Below are positions 22,860-34,906 of a stretch of 64,000 nt of DNA, one piece after another (position 1 is the stretch's first letter; each line of letters begins with the position of its first letter). Source of the stretch: Capitulum mitella. Taxonomy: Eukaryota; Arthropoda; Thecostraca; Pollicipedomorpha; Pollicipedidae. The DNA is taken from the NCBI GenBank assembly GCA_030062745.1, contig CP099842.1, positions 32,340,901 to 32,404,900 of the forward strand, given 5' to 3'. The translations under genes were made by a program, and so were the position numbers. The notes below the pieces were generated by a model that did not search any database, had not been told where the DNA came from, and was given only the letters and a program-made list of their open reading frames with translations.

Positions 22860-25800
22860 GTGTTCGGCTCTGAGTCTGCAGGTCGGCTTCAAAGGTGAGA
22901 CACGGCTGTCAGCAGGCCTGGACGCTCTTGTGGCGTCCACCTGTCACGTTGTAAGGCAGACTTTCGTCCCAGCTCGGTCCCGGTCTTCGAAAGACCAGCC
23001 TTGCCCGTTGTGCGGTATGGATGCATATTTCTGGTTTTGTCTAGTGCGTCCGTTTGCAGTCGCTGGTACCGATTTTCATTGGCTGCCATAAAGAGAAAGT
23101 TTAGTTTGCTTGCGAGCTGAGTTTACTTTAAAAACAAGGCATTCATACTTTTCTCGTGCTAACATGTTCAGACAGAATGTGGTTTTACGCAATTTGGCAC
23201 AATTTCGACGTTTGCTGACGCTTCGCGTTGAAGCAGACTCAGAACAAGTTCCGTACACGCATAGCTTTGAATAGACAAGAAATCATGCGTGGGTAGCATT
23301 GCATTTATCTGGACCAGAGTTAAAAATGTGCAATTCTGAAATTTTGAATTTTCAGTTTTTGCAGTTTTGCAATTTTGAAACATCAGATGCTTTTCCATTG
23401 CATCATTAGTCTCCCATGTAACCGGAAATACCGTTACACTTTTCATCGTTCGTTCCATTGTCGTTAAATGCCATGTAAAAACAAGTCTCACGAAATGTTA
23501 GATTTTCACAAGACGTTTCTGAACAACCAAACTTTACGATTTGCTGATTGGTATAGTTCCTGTCTTACATTAAGCGACACTTACAGCCATAGTTCCCACT
23601 GCATTTGCCGCTTTCTTCCCTGAAACCTCACCTTATTCATTAAGGTGTGCATTTGGAAAATGTCTTCCGCTGGGCTTAGCAATCAAAATGGCATAGATGT
23701 TCTTAAGCGGTGAGAGATCCATGGCTTTAACTGTCCTTCCAGTCATCCGTAGAATTTTATGATAAACTGCCTCTATTTCTTTTTCAAGCTGCAATAAAGT
23801 CCACTACTTTATTCATTCGTTTTCAGTCCGATGGCTCTTTTCCGTTCAGTTACCTCCTCGGTCGATGGAAACGATAGCTCCACAGCAGTGAGCAAGGAAG
23901 GAATTTCAGGCCTTCTGTTCCGGACCAATTAATATTGTAGAAATTCTAAGGTAGAACGGTCGCTATCATGCAGGACGCCGTTTCCGGAGACGCAAAATAA
24001 TGTTCACAAACATCAGCCATCGTGCTCCCTTCTTTGTGAATTGATCAGCTATTATTTGGTATGTATTATTATTGTCAGGGTACCACCAATGTCACAATCA
24101 GCAGCTTGCGTGAAGAAGTGCCAAACAGTTTTTTGTACATTGTATTAGCAGCGTTAGTCAAATTTCACGTATTTGCATTTATCTGCAGCCAAACAGTAGC
24201 ATGATGGCCATTTAACGTAACTATGATATTCGAGATTCCGATGCCGGCGTTCTCATTTTGGAATAGACAAGAACTGAAAACACTTAGATTCGCGTGTGTT
24301 CTCTCAAGCTAGACCCTGGTTTCAGCGACCAGTCTTTTCCAGTGACATTGGCTGGGATCGGAATGGTCTTGTTCAGATCCGGTAATGGCCCGCATCAGCT
24401 GTGTGAGACTCGATGACGGACGGAGATGAGCAGCGCCCATTCCGCCGCAGCGGGATAACACTCGATTATCATCCACGTCCTTGCGCAACCCCGCCACCGT
24501 TCAGATCGCCTGTCGATGGCCGGTTCGCAGATGGTCCGCGGAACTAGCCGGAGCTGGTGAATCCCTTTCGAAAAATTTAGCCCTCCGGCCTTTTGAATGG
24601 TTTCGTAAGATTTACTGAGCGCAGACTTTTGCGATGGTTCAAAATTGTAATCATAAACCAGATGAAACTCTGGCTGATTAGCATAGAGCATGCTCTTGGT
24701 GACAGGCGGGTCGTGGTACGTATTTTAATTACATTATGGAATCCCAACTTTCCGTGCATCATATATGTAAATATATCGTGCCTGATGTGGCGAAGGGGCG
24801 CTCGAGTCTGATGCCCTGACAGTCAAAACACGTTTGTGTTCGCACCTCCCGACTCCGAGGTCGCCTTGTTTTTAAAATAGAGCCCGGCACGTACAGCGAG
24901 GACAATTTTCGGAGTCGTGAGAGCACCACGTTCGTGTTTTTGGTCCGCACGTGACGTTTTCAGTTTTAGCAAAGGCGCATCCCCGTGTCTTCGGTCACCG
25001 TCAGATTCTTGTGCCTAATTTCCGGGCATTGAACCCTTACCATTTGTTTAAAAGGGGCGAGAGACTTTGGTATGCTTCAAGGCGAAGTGGCATTGAACCC
25101 AGTGTACCTCCTGGTGTCGTCTGAACATGCTAATATATATATTTTTATGCTAAATCATGCTCAACATTAGACTTGTTAAGTATGTTTCGGACAAAGGGAT
25201 AATATAAGAACAGAACATGACAATGTTTTACACGTTGCGTTCGTTTCCGTCCTGCAATCCCGTCAAGAAAATTTCGCAGCTCATTTATTAACTTCGGAAC
25301 CACTCGCTCACCTATGTCTTCTGAGAGTGTTGGCGATATAAAACTACTTTGTTGTTGAGCACACAGTGAAAGTTCTATACCTGCTCCATGCGTTGTGCAT
25401 TCACAGCTGTATTGACGGAGCAAATGCCCATGAAGACGGCATAACGGGGACTTTAAAGCCTGAAAGGATTGACTCGGAATTCTCAAAACCATTGTCTGTC
25501 GAATGTCGCGCTGCTTCACTGCATTCACGTGTGTGGAAGAAAAGGTGCTCTGAACGAACACCAAACTCCTAACTACTGGTTGCAAAACAGCCTATTAGAG
25601 AAACCGCAGTCACATGAAATAGCTCATCTGTGGGCTCCGAGCAACTTCTTACGTCAAGACGTAGTGATTCCATTCATATTCCAGGCCTAATCCGGCTAGT
25701 TAGGTTAATTTATTAGGTTAATTTTAGTTTTATATATATATATATATAATAGTTAATTAGGCTGGAGAATAACGAACGCATTGCTGGGATTGAGTGCGCC

Positions 25801-26432
25801 AAAGTGTTAAGTCGCTGTTTGAAGTACGAAGATACAGGCCTGCAAAATGTGAAAATATGTCCACGTTCTCCTAGCCGAAATCAATAATAAAACAAACGCG
25901 GAAAACATGATTGTGCTATTAATGAATGGTAAGCGTGGGGACGCAGAAGAAAGAAATTCGTGAGCAGTTTGTTGCTTTCAGACTTCTGATATATATGATA
26001 TATATGACGGTTAAAGGATATAAAAGATGCTGCATATGTGTTCTTTGCGTGGCCTTCAGATGTAAATTCAGTGACAAGGGAGATAGCACGTGTAATCTGC
26101 TTCATATTTATGCATGAGTCATCGCGACTGATCTTCTGTTACGGTGGGAAGGAGGCGCAAGCCCAGGATTTTGAGAAGCGAGGCCGCTTTCTGAACCTTG
26201 AAACCGAAAATTCGAACTTTTTTTCACAATGCTCACCTTGCAAGCTTTTGAAACAGCGTTTGAAAATCGGCACGTTACGGAACCTGTATCGTGTACCCAT
26301 TTTCTATTCAACTCACCTTTCACCAAATATGTGGTTTCGATGATATGCGATTTTAGGGACGAGTGAACCTTCGATGCCTTGATTTTTCTCTTTTTTTCTG
26401 TATTGCCCAACAAACGCATACGAAACAACGTG

Positions 26433-26440
26433 TGACGTCA
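26433..26440. promoter_or_regulatory. CRE palindrome TGACGTCA beside the signal-peptide exon
   Basis: A perfect TGACGTCA 13 bp before the acceptor of exon 26454-26490. It could mark an internal promoter or an enhancer. No TATA/initiator pair with correct spacing was found nearby (a TATAAAAG at 26019 has no TCA initiator at the right distance). Confidence 0.25.
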
Positions 26441-26462
26441 TTTCCCTTTTCAGATCAGAACA

Positions 26463-29400
26463 ATGAAGATCTTCTTGATGGGACTGTTGGGTGAGTACGC
26501 CCAGTGTCACTGATTGAGGACATCAGCCATGTCGCTGTCATGATTCTACGGTCGGTAATGAATGGCTTCATTCGATGCTGTCAGGAAAACTGGCCACCTG
26601 TAACTCTCCGACCCGTCGGAATTAAGCAAATTACGCGCCCGGCACACGGTTGAGACATTCATCAATGAATGTAATTATCCGTCATTAACCAGCGCTCTGA
26701 GATCGAGGTTTACGCAGGCTTCCGCCGGCGTTCACTCTACACGCGAGCTCACTTTCCATGACACTTTCTCGGCGGGATTATCTCGCGTGAATTTTTATGC
26801 TCGAAATCATCAGGTGATGAAGATGCGTGGCACCGGCCGAGCGCGCCGACCGCCGCCGAGTCACGTGACGTCGGCCGTGCACTGCGGGTGACGTCACGTG
26901 ACCGGCGCCGGCGGACGTTCCGCGGCGCCGCAGCCGACGCGGCCGACGCGGTTTTCCGCGGTTACCTAACGTCATGGGAGACTGAACGGGCGTTCGTCAT
27001 GGAGCCGGCCGGGCTTTCCCAGGACTCCCGCTAGGCCGACCGGCTGGACGCCGCCCGGGACGAGCTGTGCGTCCGCCGTCGGACGACGCCCTTCGCCGCA
27101 TCGTTCGACGTCTTCGGCGCGCCGTTGACGACGATGTGTTGCACCGTCGTGCTTGCTGAAGGTCCGAACGGCTGCCGCCCGTCGGAAAACCGGGCCCAAC
27201 CATGACTTCAAGCCTTACCTCTGGGATTTTTGCTGTACGTTCCGGTATCCTAGCAGCCCATGCGGGCAAGCGAGTGACCCTTTATGAGTGGGTTTTTTCT
27301 TCACGGCGTTGTGGTTCTTTAGTCCACATTATACCGCCTGGCTTCCTACAGGGAAGAGCCAAGCCTAAATCAAGGCTGCACATTGAACACCACACCCCTC
27401 CTGCCGGACAGCCTTGGTCGCTGCCGGTTGTATCATGTCCCATTCATCAGCGGCGACCCAGCATCGGACTCCGGCTGACGGTCGACCACCAGAGGCAGCC
27501 GTCGACTCGCGTCGGTCCTCTGGTGGCCCTGGCGCGCATCTGGAGCGCCAGTGTCACGGCCGGTCGCCGGACGCGCCGACGTCGACACGCAGCCGTCACG
27601 CGTAACACAAACAGCCCGTCTGCCCCCGACGCGTCCGTCGCGGCGTTGTTTAACGAGCCGAATGGCCACGTTCTGGGAGGGTAGGTTCACGGCCGGCGGC
27701 TCGAGCCGCGGTAAATCGTGAGGCCGAAACGGCCGAAACGCTTTACGCCCGTCCTTACGCTCTGTGTAAATTCAATTTACTCTAGATTGCGAGGAGATGG
27801 GGTTAATTAGGGGTTGCCAGGGTTGTTTGGATTGTAACTGGCCCATTTTCTGTATCTTCACGATATGTTTGCAGTTTTGGATGATTTCCTCTCCAAACAC
27901 AGCTGTTGTCTTTTGATAATATCTAGAAAATGAGCTCTTATGGAACGTCGTGAGTTCAACCAGACATATAATTTCGGCAATGAAGTGGTCATGATAGTTG
28001 CCTAATAGCTATCATTGCTTGCCCATCACAATGTGCATCTACGACCCACTGCAGACCCTTCGTTATCACGCTTTTTCTGTCACTGGTACTCTGCTTGACG
28101 GAGTACGCTCCATATGCCGTCTACGAGGAGGCATGGTTCGGGATAATTCCGGAATGTGCCTACAGCACTCCTCAAAACCTAGGCGTTGCTGAACTAAAAC
28201 AGGAACAAAAGCGATGTCAACCGGACGCAAGCGTCTTTGTCTGATTAGGCCTGATAGCCAATGAGCGATGCAACGGTAGGCCGCCGCTTCGACGGGGCGC
28301 GCCGTAATTGTGTTCGGCCGCAGGTGCGGCGAGCCGTGGCGCGGCGCCGCCAACGCGGCAGTCAGCTGACGAGTTGAGCCACCCGCCGCGCACTGACTGA
28401 GACGCGCCATTGTGGTCGCGGACGCTGCCGGTTGCCTCAACTGCGTTAAAGCGGCGTGTCGCCGGCGACAAAGCTCCATTATTTCGTCAATGGACCGGCG
28501 AGCGCCGGCTCGTCCGGGGCGGGCTGCGGCGCACGCGTCCGCAATCCAACGTCCATCTACCGGCCATCAGCGGCCAATCAAAGCTAGATTTGCGCTCGCT
28601 TTCGATGACGACCGCGGATCTGCGATTGCCGGCCCGTTAGAGGGAGTGACCGAGCCGTGGAGCCCGGCGGCGGTGTGGCCCGCCCACCGATTGCAGCCCG
28701 CGGTCTCCGCCGCCTTGGCCTCAATCACGGCCAGGCCAGGCCGAGACGCGTGTTGTTGGCACCTGCGCCTTGCGCAGCTGACTCGCATCCGGTACCGGCC
28801 CCCGACAGGGCGCGTGCACGGTCCGGCTCGGCAGGCGAGCGGCATGAGATCGGTGGTAATCGCCGCCATCAGCGGAGCGGTGGACTGATAAATCGGCCGG
28901 CGGTGCCCGGGCACCGACCCGGGCCGACCTCACCTTGACCTCAGGTTGCCGGCCGACCCGGCGGCGGGATTGTTCACGCGTAATTGATTCATTGTGCGCT
29001 GAGTGCACAATGTCCGAAAGGCGAATGTCATCGGGGACGTATCGATTTGAGGAAAATTGTTTATTGTTGTCGGGCGTATCGCGTCCGTTTGGAGTAACTT
29101 ATGCGTCGCAATGGGCTCGTTTTGGTCCCTGCATAACGCTTTCAAGGGCAGGGCGGCATCTGGGCCCGGAAGACGCGCTTCATCTCTGAGAGACTGGGAC
29201 CTCCCAATGATGATGGAGGTAATTAGCCACTGAAATATGAAGCAAGCTTGCGTTCCAGCTGAATGGTCATTATCTGCCCATACTCCCGGGCCCGTCATCT
29301 CTTACGGGTGGTTTGTTATACACCAGTTAAACTGAGCTGAGACTGAAATTATAGTACTCCTCCTGTGAACTTTTTAATAATGCAATGGTGAGGCAAGATC

Positions 29401-32400
29401 TGTCGAGTAATGTGACCGCGCTGCGTTTCTAGTGATGTGCCTAAATCTCGCTCGCGTAAGACACATGCCTAAATCTCATTCGCGTCAGGCCCGTTGTCAG
29501 GTCCCTTTTTAGTTTCACGACCCAGTCGTTCCGGCTCACGGAGTTTTGGCCCACTCATAATTACTGCCAAAACTGAGAGCTCGTTCTGAGAGTTATGATA
29601 AGAATGCGTCTAGAGATCTTACCTGGAGCATCGGTTCGGCGAATCTTTGAGAGGACCGCGATCCCTTCGAGAAGTCTTGGATCTCTGACAGTCAGATTTC
29701 CACCTTCCCCCTTCATCTTTTAAATTTGATCATCGATTGTTTGATTTTTCATTAAATTAATGCACACATCGGAAATCATTCAAATCAGTAACGGACTATT
29801 ATTCGACATCCAAACTCAGTGTTATGGCCAATTATTTTGCAATGCTTAAGGGGCGGTGAGTTTTGAAGAGAAAGCTCCATTGACGGTGGGACTTGCGGAA
29901 TTAACGGCGGCGCAGGGCATTCTTAGATCATTTCTTTACAGTCGGCGGCGTAGGGTTAATATTAATTTTAGTGTCAAAAGGGGAGGGGCAGGGAGGAGGG
30001 GGGAGGAGGATAGGCGCAGCGCCCCAGCTGAAGACTTTCTAGGTTTCTGCCCGTTCTTCCCTGCGCCAAACAACTTGGATAAAACCTCTCATCCAGATAT
30101 CTTCCACGTTCGAGTCCATTTTTCCCCGTCGGATGTTTCTTCACTTGCGTCGGCCCGAACCGGGCCGTTCCGCTTTTGTCCGCGCCCAGCTCGTGCGCAG
30201 GCCGGCCGGGGGTCATCGCCAGGTCAGGCCGATGCGACCCGACGACCCGGCCGGTGTCGGCGCGCGTGCTCGCCCCCAGTCCGTGTCATCGGATAGCGCT
30301 GTCGGCGCCCCGCGGGCGCTCGTGCTGAGCCGGCCGTGACGTAACTCCGGCGTCCCCGGCTGGGCCGCGGGCGCCGGCAGACGGGGTCTGCCCGTCTCGC
30401 TGCGGCGCCGGCGAGGAAACGCCCCGTGTTCGGCCGTGTTTTCGGCGGCCGCGAGACCGCGTCGCTGGACGAGTGAGCTCCGGACGGGACGGCCAATGGC
30501 TCGTTAACCCTGTCGGTTGCGTTGTCACCCGGGGCGTCGGCGGGTTCCGGCAGCTTTATGACGTGGTCGGACCCGCGGCGCGCTGTGGCAACGCCGCACA
30601 ACTCAGCGGCGGCAAACGCGGCAAGATTTACGAGCAGAACGAGAGTCATGCGCTCCTCTCCCGCGTTACAGGCCATCAAAGTCGTTCCGGACAAACCGCC
30701 CAATCATTACGGATGGCAGCGCCGCAAACGGCTGCCGTACAGTGAATGATGCGCCCATCGCAACATGGCGTAAAGCCAGACAGCGCGTCTAATTCAAACA
30801 TGGTTATTACATGCCAACCATGACCGTAATTTGTGCCATAAAAACGATATACTATTGGCCAGGTGTAAACAGTGTTCCCGAACTGACTTCGGTTTGATGC
30901 GTTGCGGCACTGTACAATCATCTGCTCTGCAATGCTTCTTACCGGTGCGCACTCGTCGCAAGGGGGAAGCGAGAAGGCGTTCGGACGCTTATGATCACCA
31001 CTTCTGATAATATTCGCGATGGCCAAGAGTCGGAGAGACGTCGGTGCAGCGAATCAGACGCGTCGCCTCGCCGCATTCGACGGCGCGGCCGTCGGCGTCA
31101 CTGAATCGGCGTCCCGACGCGCCCCGGCGCCGCCCAGGTCACGTGAGGTCGCGCTCCCGAGCCGTCTAATTGGATGGAACTGGCGGTGAACCGGCCGGGC
31201 ATTGTCTTGCCGTCTCGCCGCGATCAGCTGGAGGAATTTCGAGACCGAGAACAACTCGGTCAGGGACGAACGTCTTGGACCACCGAGTGCGCGACGTCGT
31301 CAGCCTTTGTACAGGAGCATCCAGACTTTCGGAGGCGGGAGGAGTCTGCTGGGCCTGGAAGGAGGCAGCCTGGACCTTGGACGAGAGCAGTCATTTGATG
31401 ACTGTTCACCGTCAGCACTCGCCACTGGCGGTCATACTTGCGTCAGGCCATGGGAAGCTGCACTTGCCGTAGTTATGCGAATATCCCGTTCCCGTGCGCT
31501 GGTGCGTGTTGAGTTTGGCTTCCAAAAGATGAGGTTGTCGTAATGTATAACGCAAGGCTATGCGAAGCCGGGCTCCATACATCGTTACGGCGATTTCTCT
31601 GCCCCAGTACTTTAAAAAACAGAGGAAGAAATGACACAGTTTCGTGTTCCAGGTACGCTCTCCCGTTTAAGAGATTGACATATTCCTTTTCGGTCAGCCT
31701 CAGTGAAATGGTCACGGGATAAGCCCCCAACAGTTTGCTGTCGAATTTGTGTATCATTATAGATCTAATGCAACTCGAGAGTTAACTGACCGGTTTGTTA
31801 TTGAACTAAGGGCGTGCCGACTTCATGGTCATACGACGTTCAACCAGCCCTTCGAGTATAGCTCTCTGCGAATCTGAAAGTGGTAGGCATTGTAATCCCA
31901 CTGGCACAATCTAGTGAGACTACGTTAACGACATTTAACTACCGTGGACTCAAACATCTAGCTCTCGATCGCGCGTGCCACGTATCCGTCCATGTATTCT
32001 TCTTCAAACCTCGTGCAGATAGATGCAGATGCACGCTCCTCGGTATTTTCCCAGTCTTCACCGACGTCTGCAGTGTTCCTGACACAGGCAGGTGCCGCTG
32101 AGCCGGTCGTCGGTTTTCCGCTGCTGTGACACGCGCGCCGATCGGTTCCAGTGGCGCTGGCGGCGGCCGAGTCCGGCTCCGGGCGGCGACGGGCCAGCGG
32201 CGTCCGCCGCGGACGCCAGACGGCCGGCTACAGCTACGGCGCGCCCCAGTCGGGCGGCACCCTCAGCACCCAGCCGCAGCCCCAGGCCGGCTACGGCGCG
32301 CCAGAGTCCGGCGGTGGCGGCGGCCAGGGCGGCTTCGGCGGGAACGGTGGCGGGAACCAGGGCGGCTTTGGAGGCAGCGGCGGCGGAAACCAGGGCGGCT

Positions 32401-33516
32401 ACGGAGGCAACGGCGGCGGAAACCAGGGCAACTTCGGCGGCAACGGCGGAGGCGGCCAGGCCGGCTTCGGGGGATACGGCGGCAACGGCGGCGGCCAGGG
32501 CGGTGGCGGAAGCGGCGGCCAGCACAGCCTGAAGGACACGATCCCGGGCGGCGGCGAGCCTGGCGTCGACTACCCGACGCTGGCCAGCGTGCCGGACACA
32601 GGCTTCTCCTGCGACCAGTACCAGACCGGCGGCTACTATGCGGACATCAACGAGCCAGCCCTCTGCCAGGTGAGACCGCGCCGCGCCGCGCCGTTCGGAT
32701 CTGGCCGGCTCCCGGGAGCAGCCCTCAGTCCTTTGCCAAGTGGAACGGAGCCTCGTGAGGAGGCACCTGACGCGCTGCCGTGCCGTGCACACGGAGTTCG
32801 GTGTGTTCAACACACACACGTACTATAGTGATATGAACCTGAAGGGACCATTGGCATGGACTGTTTCGCAATCTGTCGAAACCGGATTCTTCAACGTCAC
32901 GGTTGCGTATAAATGTTCCGAAAACAGTGATTAACGAGTGCTACTGTTCACGACTGCGTCGTGAACTGTTTCTTTTTGACGTGAAATATTGAACTCTTGA
33001 CGGGCGGCGAAACAAAATACGGCACGCAATTTCAGGACGGGTGTTTTTCAGGTATTCCACATCTGCTACGACGACCGAATGGACTCGTTCCTGTGCCCGA
33101 ACGGCACCCTCTTCAACCAAAAGTACTTCGTCTGCGACTGGTGGTACAACGTCGACTGCGCTGCCTCCGAGTCGTTCTTCCAGCTCAACGAGGAAATCGG
33201 CAAGACTGACGCCTCTGGAAACGGCAACGGCAACGGCAACGGCGCCAACACCGGCTACGGCGCCCCGAGCAGCGGCGGCAACGGCTTCGGCAACGGCGGC
33301 AGCGGCGGCAGCGTCAACAGCGGGTACGGCGCGCCGTCGGGCGGCGCCCGCCAGCAAGGCGGCGGCGGCCAGCGGCAGGGCTTCACCCAGGTGTCCAGCT
33401 TCGCCGGCGGCAACAGCGGCGTGACCAGCGCGCAGGCCTCCAGCTTCGGCGCCGGCGGCGGCTTCCAGCAGGCGGGCGGCCAGCCGTCCGGTCTGTACGG
33501 CACGCCCAGCTTCTAG
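26463..33516 (+). CDS. Chitin-binding, resilin-like cuticle protein (CPAP1 type)
   Basis: Coding exons are 26463-26490, 32152-32669 and 33052-33516, after a non-coding exon at 22859-22894 and a 9-nt leader from 26454. All junctions are GT-AG and in phase (G|TG, then phase 0). The first two exons join as MKIFLMGLLVALAAAES, a signal peptide. The 336-residue product has a Gly/Asn/Gln-rich segment (33-132) and one CBM14 domain (about 150-220). The cysteines are C163, C181, C187, C197, C210 and C218, spaced x17, x5, x9, x12, x7, with FHICYDD and FNQKYFVCDWWYNVDC. A Gly-rich tail follows, and YGAP motifs occur at 38, 57, 251 and 274. The CBM14 spacing is the CPAP1 pattern of arthropod cuticle proteins; YGAP is typical of pro-resilins. 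The protein should bind chitin outside epidermal cells and add elasticity. No AATAAA is seen shortly after the stop. Unseen exons in the 5.7-kb intron cannot be excluded. Confidence 0.85.
26810..27690. promoter_or_regulatory. Intronic CpG island with CACGTG and CRE palindromes
   Basis: A GC-rich block inside the long intron of the chitin-binding gene. GTCACGTGAC occurs at 26860-26869 and 26893-26902, and a full CRE TGACGTCA at 26889-26896 overlaps the second. The motifs are seen directly; an enhancer or alternative-promoter role is inference. Confidence 0.35.
28210..29000. other. Second intronic GC-rich island
   Basis: CpG-rich sequence with overlapping open frames on both strands and no splice-supported exon. 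Between 29000 and 30130 the intron is AT-richer and shows nothing definite. Confidence 0.3.
30224..30649 (-). CDS. Possible nested antisense ORF with a signal-like N-terminus
   Basis: Starting at the ATG at 30649 the minus strand reads MTLVLLVNLAAFAAAELCGV, a plausible secretion signal, then about 120 Arg/Ala/Pro-rich residues to a stop at 30224. It lies wholly in an intron of the chitin-binding gene and inside a CpG-rich block, where long open frames are common. ATG ACT CTC GTT CTG CTC is also followed by GTAAAT, so it might be a tiny first exon like MKVL|GTAAGT in the 4.6-kb gene. No TATA box is seen. Weak candidate. Confidence 0.15.
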   Translation of the reverse strand: MTLVLLVNLAAFAAAELCGVATARRGSDHVIKLPEPADAPGDNATDRVNEPLAVPSGAHSSSDAVSRPPKTRPNTGRFLAGAAARRADPVCRRPRPSRGRRSYVTAGSARAPAGRRQRYPMTRTGGEHARRHRPGRRVASA

Positions 33517-33643
33517 GCGCCGCGGCGGCCGCGCCCAGCCCCAGTGCCATGCCGCGCCGCGGGCGGCGACCGCCGGCGGCGGCTCGGCGCCACCCACCCT
33601 CTAATTTATTGCACGCCGCCGGCCCGCCGGCGAAGTCGGCGGC

Positions 33644-33902
33644 CAGGCTTGTGCTTGATTTGCCTCAGGTGGATCGATTCACCGAACTGGGAATTGTTTC
33701 GGATTCTGATTCAAGGCGGTTTTTTAAGCGAATCGATCCCTGATTCAATGGCGATTGCCTAGAAACAAGTTTGTGAACCGATTCCGACTCTGATCCACTG
33801 CGGTTTTCAAGCGAACCGACTCTGATCCAGTACAGAAGCACAAAATTACCGAGTCGGTTCAGGACCGCTTGGAATCGATTCAGAATCAAGCGCAAGCCTG
33901 TT
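33644..33902. mobile_element. 259-bp TIR element, GAATCGATTC-rich
   Basis: The ends are inverted repeats: CAGGCTTGTGCTTGATT at the left and its near-perfect complement (CAGGCTTGCGCTTGATT, 16 of 17) at the right. The interior repeats GATTC/GAATC words. No clear target duplication remains. It sits 127 bp past the stop of the chitin-binding gene, so probably in its 3' UTR or just after it. Confidence 0.55.
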
Positions 33903-34770
33903 GTCAGCCCCGCCCCGCAGTCGAACACGGCTCCGCCGGCGCCGGAGCGGCTTGGTCGGCCGGCTACGCCCCCCCCCCCGCGGTCCCGCTGCCGGAGACC
34001 GCTCACCAGCGAAGACCGCTCCCACCTGCCAGGAGGGACAGGCAGCGGAGCTAACCGCTGTCAGTCCTGGCCTGACGTACGTGGTCAGCAGAGCGATTAG
34101 GACGACTTCCGCCGGTGGAAAACCGCATGTCAACGATGGGTCGTGTCTGACGTGCGCTTTACAATGCTTTAAGAAAAACTTGTCCTCGGCTTCACGTCTA
34201 AAGAACTATTTATATGTTCTGTATGGAGAATGCGTGCACGTTATCGATGGTGAAGGCAAATCCACAGTAGCACTGTGCATGAAGGCCGAAACTTTTCATT
34301 GTTAGCTGCATCCTCTCGTCCTTGTGTTTTCTAAATACAACACCGTGTCCACAGTTTCGAAAAAGTTTTTGTTACCTGCGTATGAGTCACGCTCGTGTAA
34401 AGAGGAGGCCAATTCGGCAAAACCGACACACACGCGCACAGAAACTCCGGACCAATGAAGCTTCGATTAACGAATGGCTGAATCCAGGTCCGCAGAAAAA
34501 CTGCAGTGAGCCACAGGCGCGAATGTCTCGACACGCTTAGTTATGGACATGCATGTTGGGTATCTCACATAGCATAATTCTGAGAGCTGAAGACGACGCT
34601 GACTCACGGAAGGAATGAAAGAAAGGGACCAAATGCCGCTGCTGTCTTCTGGGCGGCATTTGCTGACACGTGGCGTCGCTGGACAGGTGGCGTTCGTGTC
34701 GCTGTACACCCGCCCTTCGGACCGCTGTTCACGTGGCTCTTGATACTCTGCGCTCGAGCAGTCCGCCGTG

Positions 34771-34906
34771 CACATACCGCTGAGCGTGCTGCACACGTGC
34801 CGCCGAACGTGCTCTCACGTGCCACTCAATTTGCTGTAAGCGTGCCGCCGAGTTTGCCGTGCACGAGTTTGCCATGCCGAGTTTGCTGTAAACGTGCCGC
34901 CCCAGA
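34771..34906 (+). repeat. Degenerate tandem repeat of about 22 bp
   Basis: Five to six variants of a TGCTGTAAACGTGCCGCCGAGTT-like word, some shortened. The rest of 33910-35970 is mixed sequence with a GC-rich patch at 34900-35120. It has no supported gene. Confidence 0.7.
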
